From NCBI RefSeq assembly GCF_029892565.1, contig NZ_JARXVH010000002.1, forward strand, positions 310,001-374,000: 64,000 nucleotides of DNA, in the 5' to 3' direction. Positions 7,332 through 14,512 of this stretch are shown in pieces (the first letter of the stretch is position 1; each line of letters starts with the position of its first letter). Below the pieces are notes generated by a model. The model searched no databases and was not told the origin of the DNA. It saw only the letters and a list, made by a program, of their open reading frames with translations. Origin of the DNA: Streptomyces pseudovenezuelae. GTDB taxonomy: Bacteria > Actinomycetota > Actinomycetes > Streptomycetales > Streptomycetaceae. Position numbers and translations under genes: made by a program.

Positions 7332-8696
7332 CTACGACCCGCTCGCCCTGAGCATGTCCTCGCGCTCGACGAGCTTCACGCGCTCGCGGCCCTGCGGCTC
7401 GCCCAGTGCCTTCTCCGCCGCGTCCAGCCGGTACCAGCCGTCCCACGTGGTGTAGCGGACGTTGCGCTCGGCGAGGAACGTGTCCACGGCCTCGGGTGCG
7501 GGCGTGGCAGGCTCGTGCAGGCGGCCGCCGGCGTAGTCGGCCAGCAGGTTGGACACCGTCTCGTTGGCGTCGCCCTTGGTGTGACCGATCAGACCCACCG
7601 GACCGCGTCGGATCCACCCGGTGACGTACGTCGACTGGAGGTGCTCGCCGCTCTCCTGGATGACCCGGCCGCCCTCGTCCGGCACCGTGCCGGAGTCGAT
7701 GTCCCAAGGCAGCTTGGGGAGTTTGTCGGAGAGGTAGCCGACCGCGCGGTAGATCGCGGTGGTGTCCCAGTCCTTGAACTCGCCGGTGCCCTTGACGTTG
7801 CCGGTGCCGTCCAGGGCCGTGCGCTCGGTGCGCAGGCCGACGACCTTGCCGTCCTCGCCGAGGATCTCGGTGGGCGACTCGAAGAAGTGCAGGAACAGCT
7901 TGTGCGGGCGGTCGCCGACATCGCGGATTGCCCAGTTCTCCAGGGTCTTGGCGACCATGTCGGCCTGCTTGTTGCCGCGCCGGGTCTCGATCGAGCCCTC
8001 GTCGTAGTCGATGTCCTCGGGGTCGACGATGACCTCGATGTTGGGGGAGTGGTCCAGCTCCCGCAGCTCCAGTGGGGAGAACTTCGCCTGCGCCGGGCCG
8101 CGGCGGCCGAACACGTGGACCTCCAGCGCCTTGTTCGCCCTGAGGCCGTCGTGGACGTTCGGCGGGATCTCGGTCGGCAGCAGCTCGTCCGCGGTCTTGG
8201 CCAGGATGCGGGCCACGTCGAGCGCGACGTTGCCGACGCCCAGCACGGCGACCTTGTCGGCCTCCAGCGGCCAGGTGCGCGGCACGTCCGGGTGACCGTC
8301 GTACCAGGAGACGAAGTCGGCGGCGCCGTAGGAACCGTCCAGCTCGACACCCGGTATCGACAGCTCGCGGTCGGCCGTCGCGCCCGTGGAGAAGATCACG
8401 GCGTCGTAGAACGCGCGCAGGTCGTCCAGGCAGATGTCGGTCGGGTAGTCGACGTTGCCGAAGAGCCGGATCTGCGGCTTGTCCAGCACCTGGTGCAGGG
8501 CCGTGATGATGCCCTTGATGCGGGGGTGGTCGGGGGCGACGCCGTAACGGATCAGGCCGAACGGGGCGGGCATCCGCTCGAAGAGGTCGATGGACACACC
8601 GGGCTCGGCGGCCACCTCGGACTTGAGCAGGGCGTCGGCGGCGTAGATCCCGGCGGGGCCGGCTCCGACGATGGCTACCCGCAGGGGGCGCGGCAT
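7332..8696 (-). CDS. fprA: Ferredoxin--NADP+ reductase, adrenodoxin reductase type
   Basis: A 454-residue FAD/NADPH oxidoreductase that moves electrons between NADPH and ferredoxins, for instance to supply cytochromes P450 or assimilatory enzymes. Residues 6-17 (RVAIVGAGPAGIY) are the FAD Rossmann motif. VAVLGVGNVALDVARIL at about 150 is the NADP-binding motif, and GWIRRGPVGLIGHTKGDA near 365 is the FprA C-terminal signature. Length matches mycobacterial FprA (about 456). The gene is transcribed alone. A DtxR/DmdR-like iron box lies 46 bases upstream of the start, suggesting induction under iron limitation. Confidence 0.93.
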   Translation of the reverse strand: MPRPLRVAIVGAGPAGIYAADALLKSEVAAEPGVSIDLFERMPAPFGLIRYGVAPDHPRIKGIITALHQVLDKPQIRLFGNVDYPTDICLDDLRAFYDAVIFSTGATADRELSIPGVELDGSYGAADFVSWYDGHPDVPRTWPLEADKVAVLGVGNVALDVARILAKTADELLPTEIPPNVHDGLRANKALEVHVFGRRGPAQAKFSPLELRELDHSPNIEVIVDPEDIDYDEGSIETRRGNKQADMVAKTLENWAIRDVGDRPHKLFLHFFESPTEILGEDGKVVGLRTERTALDGTGNVKGTGEFKDWDTTAIYRAVGYLSDKLPKLPWDIDSGTVPDEGGRVIQESGEHLQSTYVTGWIRRGPVGLIGHTKGDANETVSNLLADYAGGRLHEPATPAPEAVDTFLAERNVRYTTWDGWYRLDAAEKALGEPQGRERVKLVEREDMLRASGS

Positions 8697-8741
8697 GATC
8701 AGGTTCCCTTCGAGTGGAGGTAGATCGACTCGACGGAAGCC

Positions 8742-8760
8742 TAAACTAAGGCAAACCTAA
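8742..8760. promoter_or_regulatory. Candidate iron box (DtxR/IdeR/DmdR type)
   Basis: TAAACTAAGGCAAACCTAA agrees with the 19-base consensus TTAGGTTAGGCTAACCTAA family at about 13 positions, with a near-perfect right half (GGCAAACCTAA). It lies 46 bases before fprA on the minus strand, within the expected promoter. The left half is degenerate, so binding needs testing. Confidence 0.5.
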
Positions 8761-8786
8761 GTCGGTACGCGGGTCCGGTCTATGGA

Positions 8787-8807
8787 CTCATAAATCAAAT
8801 TTATGAG
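8787..8807. promoter_or_regulatory. Perfect AT-rich palindrome between fprA and the ECF sigma gene
   Basis: CTCATAAAT, spacer CAA, ATTTATGAG: nine-base arms without mismatch. It lies 93 bases before the sigma factor start and 90 bases before fprA. Such a run of A/T is conspicuous in this GC-rich DNA. It has the form of a dimeric repressor or activator operator, but I cannot name the regulator. Confidence 0.55.
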
Positions 8808-8899
8808 CCGGGAACGGGAACTCGAACGCGGGTATCGGCCAACAGCAGTCGACCGTGCCCGCGACCTCAAGGGAAGCCCATGAACCTGAAGGGCGATCA

Positions 8900-9604
8900 G
8901 TGACCGCCTTGCCGAGTATCGGAGCCCTGCCTGCCCTCGGCCCGCACGACGACTCTGTGTCCGAAGTCTCCGATGCCTCCGCCGGCGCTTGCTCCGACGC
9001 CTCGGTCATCGAGCGGTCGTGGGACGAGCCGGACGCGTTCGCGGAGCTCTTCAACCGCTACGCCGACGACATCCACCGGTACGCGGCCAGACGGCTGGGT
9101 ACCGAGGCCGCCGACGACCTCATGGCCGAGACCTTCGTGATCGCCTTCCAGCAGAGACGCCGCTACGACCTCTCGCGCCCGCACGCTCGCCCCTGGCTGT
9201 ACGGGATCGTCACCAACCTCGTCGGCCAGCACCGGCGCGCCGAAGCGCGTCGCCTCAAGGCCCTCTCCCGGGTCGCCGCCGCCGCGCCTGCGGAGAGCGA
9301 GCCGCTCGCCGACCGGGTTGCCGCCAGGGTCAGCGCCGAGAGCTCCCGCGCCGAACTCGCGGGCGCGCTCGCGGAGTTGCCCGCCCGCCACCGGGACGTG
9401 CTGCTGCTGATCGCCTGGGGCGATCTCGACTACGCGGAGGCCGCCGAGGCCCTGGACGTGCCCGTCGGGACCGTGCGCTCACGACTGCACCGGGCCCGGA
9501 CCAAGCTGCGCCGGGCGCTGGGCGGGACGGATCCCACAGCCCTGCACGAGGAGACCGAAGCGACCGAGGCGACCGAGAGGAACAGGGAGAGCGATCGTGG
9601 ATGA
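8900..9604 (+). CDS. ECF-type sigma factor
   Basis: A 234-residue RNA polymerase sigma factor. Region 2 is at about residues 33-105 (FAELFNRYADDIHRYAARRLG, then DDLMAETFVIAFQ). Region 4 is at about residues 142-205 (LAELPARHRDVLLLIAWGDLDYAEAAEAL, then GTVRSRLHRARTKLR, the helix-turn-helix). An extended N-terminus of about 30 residues precedes region 2. GTG 8900 was chosen because AGGG lies seven bases before it; an upstream ATG at 8855 lacks one. The gene overlaps the next by eight bases, so the pair is co-translated. This arrangement is common for this ECF class together with a membrane-anchored partner. Confidence 0.9.
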   Translation: MTALPSIGALPALGPHDDSVSEVSDASAGACSDASVIERSWDEPDAFAELFNRYADDIHRYAARRLGTEAADDLMAETFVIAFQQRRRYDLSRPHARPWLYGIVTNLVGQHRRAEARRLKALSRVAAAAPAESEPLADRVAARVSAESSRAELAGALAELPARHRDVLLLIAWGDLDYAEAAEALDVPVGTVRSRLHRARTKLRRALGGTDPTALHEETEATEATERNRESDRG

Positions 9605-10520
9605 CCTCACCGCAGTGCGTGAACTGCACGCCGACGTACCCGAGTTGACCGACGAGGCCCGTTCGGCCGCCCGCGCCCGCCTCCGGCGTGCCATCGTCCA
9701 GGAGAGCCTCCCGGGCGCGCTGCCCCGCCGGTTGATGCTCAGGGTCGCCGTCGCCGGGACAGCCGCGGCGGCGGTCGCGGGAGGCGCCGTCGTCGCCACC
9801 CGGCGCGACCAGGACACGGACGCCCCGCGGATGACCACGCTGAGCGCCGCCCAACTGCTGCACAAGGCCGCGGACAAGTCCCGGGCCGACGGCACCAGGA
9901 TGCCGATTCCGCGCAACGACCAGTACGTGTACACCAAGACCTACATCACCCGGACCTACGCGAAGGACGGGAGGACCAAGACCTGGACGGACGAGAGCTG
10001 GACCTCGGTGGACGGCTCCAGGCCCTCCAGGCGTGAGGAGTACGGCAAGATCCACAACGATCCCCCGGTGGGCAGGCACGAGGTGATGTGGCCGCCCACC
10101 GTGTACACGGAGTTGGCGAAGTGGCCGACGGACCCGGACACGCTCCTCAAGTGGCTCCGGATGGGCAATGCGAAGGCCGATATGGAGGCGTTCGTGAACG
10201 CGTGCCAGTTCTTCGTAGTGCCGCGGGTCATGCCGCCCGGTCTGGAGGCCGCCACGTTCGAGGCCGTCGCGAGGATTCCCGGCATCCGGATCGACCGCCA
10301 GGCGGTGGACGCCCTCGGCCGCCGTGGCGTCGCGGTCTCGTACCCGAAGATCTACTTCGCTTTCATCTTCGACCCGGAGACCTACGCCTACCTGGGCATG
10401 AGCCTCAAGGGGAGCAGCGGGGACTGGAGCGACGGAAAGTTCGAGGACTCCGACTGGTATCGCGAGGCGCGCGGTCTGGAGGAGAAGGGCGTCGTCGACC
10501 GGATCGGTCAACTCCCCTAG
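9597..10520 (+). CDS. ECF-sigma partner, CU044_5270-like membrane-anchored protein
   Basis: A 307-residue protein starting at GTG 9597. A short cytoplasmic N-terminus (LTAVRELHADVPELTDEA, then RLRRAIVQE) is followed by a single transmembrane helix at about residues 45-62 (VAVAGTAAAAVAGGAVV) and a 240-residue extracytoplasmic domain with Trp/Tyr-rich stretches. This is the layout of the CU044_5270 family, encoded directly behind ECF sigma genes in actinobacteria. By position it probably acts as an anti-sigma or sensor protein, but no zinc-binding anti-sigma (ZAS) motif is visible, so that is inference. The gene ends before a strong convergent terminator. Confidence 0.8.
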   Translation: MDDLTAVRELHADVPELTDEARSAARARLRRAIVQESLPGALPRRLMLRVAVAGTAAAAVAGGAVVATRRDQDTDAPRMTTLSAAQLLHKAADKSRADGTRMPIPRNDQYVYTKTYITRTYAKDGRTKTWTDESWTSVDGSRPSRREEYGKIHNDPPVGRHEVMWPPTVYTELAKWPTDPDTLLKWLRMGNAKADMEAFVNACQFFVVPRVMPPGLEAATFEAVARIPGIRIDRQAVDALGRRGVAVSYPKIYFAFIFDPETYAYLGMSLKGSSGDWSDGKFEDSDWYREARGLEEKGVVDRIGQLP

Positions 10521-10540
10521 GGCGGCAGGGGCGTTGGGCG

Positions 10541-10582
10541 TCCCGGCCGCCGTACCACGCGGGGTCGGTACGGCGGCCGGGA
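10541..10582. terminator. Bidirectional terminator, perfect 16-bp stem
   Basis: TCCCGGCCGCCGTACC at 10541-10556 pairs exactly with 10567-10582 around a 10-base loop. It separates the convergent ends of the sigma-partner gene and the chitosanase gene. Confidence 0.85.
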
Positions 10583-10588
10583 GCACGG

Positions 10589-11440
10589 TCAGCCGATGTG
10601 GAAGCTGTCCCCGTAGACCTTCCAGTCCAGGGGCGTGTTCAGACACAGGTTGTTGTTGCGCAGGAAGACCCGCTGCTCGGTGTCGACCCGGGTGGTGTCG
10701 CTGTGTGCCTCCTCCTGCTTCATGGCCCACACCCGCGCGTTCAGGAAGGCGTTGAGGTAGGTCACCTCGTTGCCGCCCTGGGCCGGCGGCTTGGCGCTGT
10801 TGAGGGCACGCTTGCGTATGTTCCGGAAGCTGGTGGAGTCGCTGCCGTCACCGTGCATGACGATGGCGTCGTAGTACGCGAACTGCCCGAGCGTGCCCAG
10901 CCCGTCCGTCTTGCCCTGCTGGACGGACGGGTTGAAGTACACCCGGTCGCGCTCGTCGTTCTGGGCCTGCTGGAAGGCGCTGTCCCCGGCCGCCGTCCGC
11001 CAGTCCCTGGGGAAGTTCGGGTCCAGACCGGAGTGCGAGTCGGTGCCGTCGACCTGGCGCAGCGCCGGCAGGTACTTGGCGAGCACGTTGCCCGGCTTGC
11101 GTGCGGCGTACAGCTCGACGAGGTCGAGCATGTCGCCGGTGCCCGAGCAGAAGCCGATGATGCCGGCCGTGTAGCCGCGGCCGTCGCCGATGTCCTCGAT
11201 GTACTTGTACTGCGCCTTCCAGTCGAGCGAGGAGTTCTCGGCGCTGGAGACGAGCTTCATGGCGATCTCCTTCTTCGCCGGGTCGTCGAGCGGTGTGCAG
11301 GCCGCCGCCGCGGATGCGGAGGCGGACGCGCGCGAGGGCCTGAGCAGCGGTGCCGCGACGAGCGACGCGCCGAGCAGGGTGAGGAGGGTGCGGCGCGAGG
11401 TGTGGCTGGGATCGGTCGCGTCGACGGAGGGGTGCCTCAC
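10589..11440 (-). CDS. csnA: Secreted GH46 endo-chitosanase
   Basis: A 283-residue exported enzyme that hydrolyses beta-1,4 links in chitosan. A Tat-type signal (SRRTLLTLLGASLVAAPLL) occupies about residues 1-45. The GH46 domain starts at about residue 50. The catalytic acid is Glu68 (in SSAENSS) and the base Asp86 (in IGDGRGYTAG). Their 18-residue spacing equals Glu22-Asp40 of the Streptomyces N174 chitosanase. GTG 11440 was chosen for the GGAG five bases upstream. Forty-nine bases before the start lies a perfect palindrome that resembles the operators bound by the ROK-family repressor CsnR, so induction by chitosan oligomers is likely. Confidence 0.93.
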   Translation of the reverse strand: MRHPSVDATDPSHTSRRTLLTLLGASLVAAPLLRPSRASASASAAAACTPLDDPAKKEIAMKLVSSAENSSLDWKAQYKYIEDIGDGRGYTAGIIGFCSGTGDMLDLVELYAARKPGNVLAKYLPALRQVDGTDSHSGLDPNFPRDWRTAAGDSAFQQAQNDERDRVYFNPSVQQGKTDGLGTLGQFAYYDAIVMHGDGSDSTSFRNIRKRALNSAKPPAQGGNEVTYLNAFLNARVWAMKQEEAHSDTTRVDTEQRVFLRNNNLCLNTPLDWKVYGDSFHIG

Positions 11441-11488
11441 GGAAGCTCCAAAGGGGAGTGGGGGGTGGGGAGTTGGCCGTGCGTCACA

Positions 11489-11511
11489 CTGATAGGAAGG
11501 TTTCCTATCAG
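11489..11511. promoter_or_regulatory. Chitosanase operator (CsnR-type palindrome)
   Basis: CTGATAGGAA, spacer GGT, TTCCTATCAG: ten-base arms without mismatch, 49 bases upstream of the chitosanase start. The AGGAA...TTCCT core is like the operators reported before Streptomyces csn genes. The assignment to CsnR is from memory of that system. Confidence 0.7.
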
Positions 11512-11575
11512 AAGAAGCGGGCGCGTGACACCCGTCGCGTGAAAAGTTCGTACGGAAGAACGAAAACCCGTTCGG

Positions 11576-14323
11576 TCAGGGCAGGGGCTGCTCGGTCCAG
11601 ATGACCTTGCCCGCCGGGGTGTAGCGGGTGCCCCATCGCTCGGAGAGCTGCGCCACCAGGAACAGGCCGCGCCCGCCCTCGTCCGTCATCGCCGCGTACC
11701 GCAGATGGGGCGAGGTGTTGCTGCTGTCGCAGACCTCGCAGACCAGCGTGCGGTCGAACAGCATCCGGACCCGGATGGGTTCTCCGCCGTAGCGGATGGC
11801 GTTGGTGACCAGTTCGCTCAGGATGAGCTCCGTGGTGAACGCTAGCTCGTCCAGGCCCCATTCGGTCAGTCGGCGGGTGACGCGTGCGCGTACCTCCGCG
11901 ACCGCCGCCGGGTCGGACGGCACCTCCCACTCGGCGATCCGGTCGGCGGGCAGCGCGCGGGTGCGGGCGACGAGCAGGGCGATGTCGTCGCCCGGCTTGG
12001 ACGGCAGCCGTGCGTCGAGCACGACCCGGCAGGTGTCCTCCGGCGAGGGACCGGCCTGCTCCAGCGCCTCGCGCAGCATGTCCAGGCCCTCGTCGATGTC
12101 GTGCTCGCGGTCCTCGACGAGCCCGTCCGTGTACAGCACGAGACGGCTGCCCTCCGGCAGTTGGAGATCGGCCGTCTCGAACGGCAGCCCGCCGAGGCCC
12201 AGCGGCGGACCGGCGGGCACCTCAAGGAACTCGACGCTGCCGTCGGGCCGGATCAGCGCGGGCGGGGGATGCCCGGCGCGGGCGACCGTGCAGTTGCGGG
12301 ACACCGGGTCGTAGATCGCGTACAGACAGGTCGCCCCGATGACCGGCGCGCTGCCGTCCTCGGGCGTCTCGTCCTGGTCTATGCGGCCCACCATCTCGTC
12401 GAGCAGGGCGAGCAGTTCGTCGGGCGGCAGGTCAAGGGCGGAGAAGTTGTGCACCGCCGTACGCAGCCGCCCCATCGTGGCCGCGGCGTGCAGTCCGTGC
12501 CCGACGACATCGCCCACCACGAGGGCGACCCGGGCGCCCGACAGCGGCAGTACGTCGAACCAGTCGCCGCCGACGCCCGCCTGGGCCGGCAGATAGCGGT
12601 ACGCGATCTCCAGGGCCGTCTGCTCGGGCAGGGTGCGCGGGAGCAGGCTGCGCTGGAGGGTGACGGCCATGCTGTGCTCGCGGGTGTAGCGGCGGGCGTT
12701 GTCGATGGAGACGGCCGCACGGGTCACCAGCTCCTCGGCGAGGGCCAGTTCGTCCACGTCGAACGGCTCGGGCTTCTGCGAGCGCCAGAAACTCACCACG
12801 CCCAGGACCATCGCCCCGGCCCGCAGCGGCACGGTGATCAGCGAGTGGATGCCGTACTCCACCACCTGCGTGGTCCGCTCCAGGTCCTGCTCGCGCCAAC
12901 CCGCCGCCCGCGCCAGGTCCGGTTCCAGCACGGCCTGGCCGGAGCGCAGGCTGCGGGACTGCGGCGCGGTGGCGACGTACCGGATCTGCTGCTGGAGGGG
13001 ATACAGCGGCGCGTCCTTGCGGATCCCGCTGAGCGCGGTCCGGCGCACCGGGGTCACCGCCTCCGGCTGGCCGCCGCTGAGCACGGCGTCGAAGAGGTCG
13101 ACCGTCGCGAAGTCCGCGAACCGGGGGACGGCGAGCTCCGCCAACTCCTGGGCGGTACGGGTGACGTCCAGGCTCGTCCCGATGCCCACGCCGGCGTCGT
13201 AGAGCATGTTGAGGCGCTCGCGTGCCGCCTCCGCCCGGCCGGACAGGGCGCGCAGCTCCGTCGAGTCGCGCAGCGTGGCGACCCAGCCGGGCGGGCCGCC
13301 CTTGACGTCCGTGGGCCGCTGGTTCACGGCGAGCAGGCGGTCCTTGACCAGGTGCACCTCGTCCGTGGCCATCCGGCCCGAGGCCAGCAGGTCGGCGGTG
13401 TCGGGAGGCAGGCCGAGGTCGCGGGCGGGCCGGCCGTCGGCGTCCGCGGGCAGGTCGAGCAGCCGGTGCGCCTCGTCGTTGGCGAGCAGCAGCCGGCCCT
13501 CGCCGCTGAAGATGATCACGCCCTCCCGCACGGAGTGCAGGACCGCGTCGTGATGCTCGTACATCCGGGTCATCTCGTGCGGACCCAGCCCGTGCGTCTG
13601 GCGCAGCAGCCGTCTGCTCACCAGCGCGGTGCCGCCCGTGGCCAGGGCGAGCGCCGCGGCGGCGGCGAGCAGGACGAGGGGCAGTTGGCGGTCGGCGGCG
13701 CCGCCCACGTTCTCGGTGGTGATGCCGGCCGACACCAGGCCGACGACCTTGCCGCCGGGCGCCTCGATCGGGACCACCGCCTGGACGAGGCGGCCGATCG
13801 TCCCGTTGATCTCCTCGGTCACGGTGCGCCCGGCCAGCGCGGGCGCCAGCGTCCCGACGAACTTCTTGCCGATGCGGTCCGGCTTCGGGTGCGTGTAGCG
13901 GATGCCGTCGGTGTTCATGACGACGATGAAGTCCACGCCGGTCGCCTCGCGGGCCGCCTCCGCGCGCGGCTGCAGGATGGCCGAGGGGTCGCGACTGCTG
14001 AGCGCCTCGCGGGTGCCGGGCGCGTTGGCGAAGGCCTCGGCGACGGCGACCGAGCGGTTACGGGCTTCCTGGGTGCTGTCGTGCCGCACCTGCAGCACCA
14101 GCGCGACCACGGCGGCGACCACCAGCAGCAGCACGATCGCGACCTGGAGGACGAACACCTGTCCGGCGACGCTGCGTCCGCTCAGCGCCGACCGCAGTCC
14201 CCAGAACCGCTCGCGCGCGGCCCGATCCGCGTGCCCCACTCGTCGGGCAGGGGTGTGCCGGGCGCGCGTGGGGTCAGCCCGGTGGGTCGACCGGGCCTGG
14301 GAACGACCCAGAAGTCGGACCAT
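11576..14323 (-). CDS. Membrane sensor SpoIIE-type phosphatase with anti-sigma-like ATPase domain
   Basis: A 915-residue multidomain signalling protein. Transmembrane helix 1 (about residues 54-78) and helix 2 (about 216-237) flank a CitA/DcuS-like extracellular sensor that ends in VVGLVSAGITTENV. A PAS domain follows (about 265-370, EGVIIFSGEGRLLLANDEAH). Then come a GAF domain (about 385-545), a PP2C-like SpoIIE phosphatase with the metal motifs GGDWFD and VGDVVGHG (about 570-770), and a C-terminal HATPase_c domain related to RsbW (ELILSELVTNAIRYGG, GRGLFLV). Such proteins dephosphorylate anti-anti-sigma factors and may also bind sigma or kinase partners. The long Arg-rich N-terminus makes the exact start uncertain. 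It stands next to a second phosphatase of the same type. Confidence 0.88.
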   Translation of the reverse strand: MVRLLGRSQARSTHRADPTRARHTPARRVGHADRAARERFWGLRSALSGRSVAGQVFVLQVAIVLLLVVAAVVALVLQVRHDSTQEARNRSVAVAEAFANAPGTREALSSRDPSAILQPRAEAAREATGVDFIVVMNTDGIRYTHPKPDRIGKKFVGTLAPALAGRTVTEEINGTIGRLVQAVVPIEAPGGKVVGLVSAGITTENVGGAADRQLPLVLLAAAAALALATGGTALVSRRLLRQTHGLGPHEMTRMYEHHDAVLHSVREGVIIFSGEGRLLLANDEAHRLLDLPADADGRPARDLGLPPDTADLLASGRMATDEVHLVKDRLLAVNQRPTDVKGGPPGWVATLRDSTELRALSGRAEAARERLNMLYDAGVGIGTSLDVTRTAQELAELAVPRFADFATVDLFDAVLSGGQPEAVTPVRRTALSGIRKDAPLYPLQQQIRYVATAPQSRSLRSGQAVLEPDLARAAGWREQDLERTTQVVEYGIHSLITVPLRAGAMVLGVVSFWRSQKPEPFDVDELALAEELVTRAAVSIDNARRYTREHSMAVTLQRSLLPRTLPEQTALEIAYRYLPAQAGVGGDWFDVLPLSGARVALVVGDVVGHGLHAAATMGRLRTAVHNFSALDLPPDELLALLDEMVGRIDQDETPEDGSAPVIGATCLYAIYDPVSRNCTVARAGHPPPALIRPDGSVEFLEVPAGPPLGLGGLPFETADLQLPEGSRLVLYTDGLVEDREHDIDEGLDMLREALEQAGPSPEDTCRVVLDARLPSKPGDDIALLVARTRALPADRIAEWEVPSDPAAVAEVRARVTRRLTEWGLDELAFTTELILSELVTNAIRYGGEPIRVRMLFDRTLVCEVCDSSNTSPHLRYAAMTDEGGRGLFLVAQLSERWGTRYTPAGKVIWTEQPLP

Positions 14324-14512
14324 GTGCTCATGTCTACACTGCCGGGCCGCACGAGGCGAGAGGCGTCACAGAGGGTGACAGGGCGCGTCGTGGTTCCTGT
14401 GTGCGGGCTGTGCGGGATGGGGTGGCGCGGTGGATTCGGCAGTCGGCTCCGGTAGCGGGATTTCGTACGGCGCCTCCGTGCATGCCGGTCTCTCCGGAGG
14501 GCCGGCTCCCGC

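Noticed and set aside
12101..14455. A 784-codon open frame on the plus strand
   Set aside because: It is antisense to the SpoIIE sensor, lacks domains and shows the Arg/Gly/Gln-rich composition of a shadow frame in GC-rich DNA.
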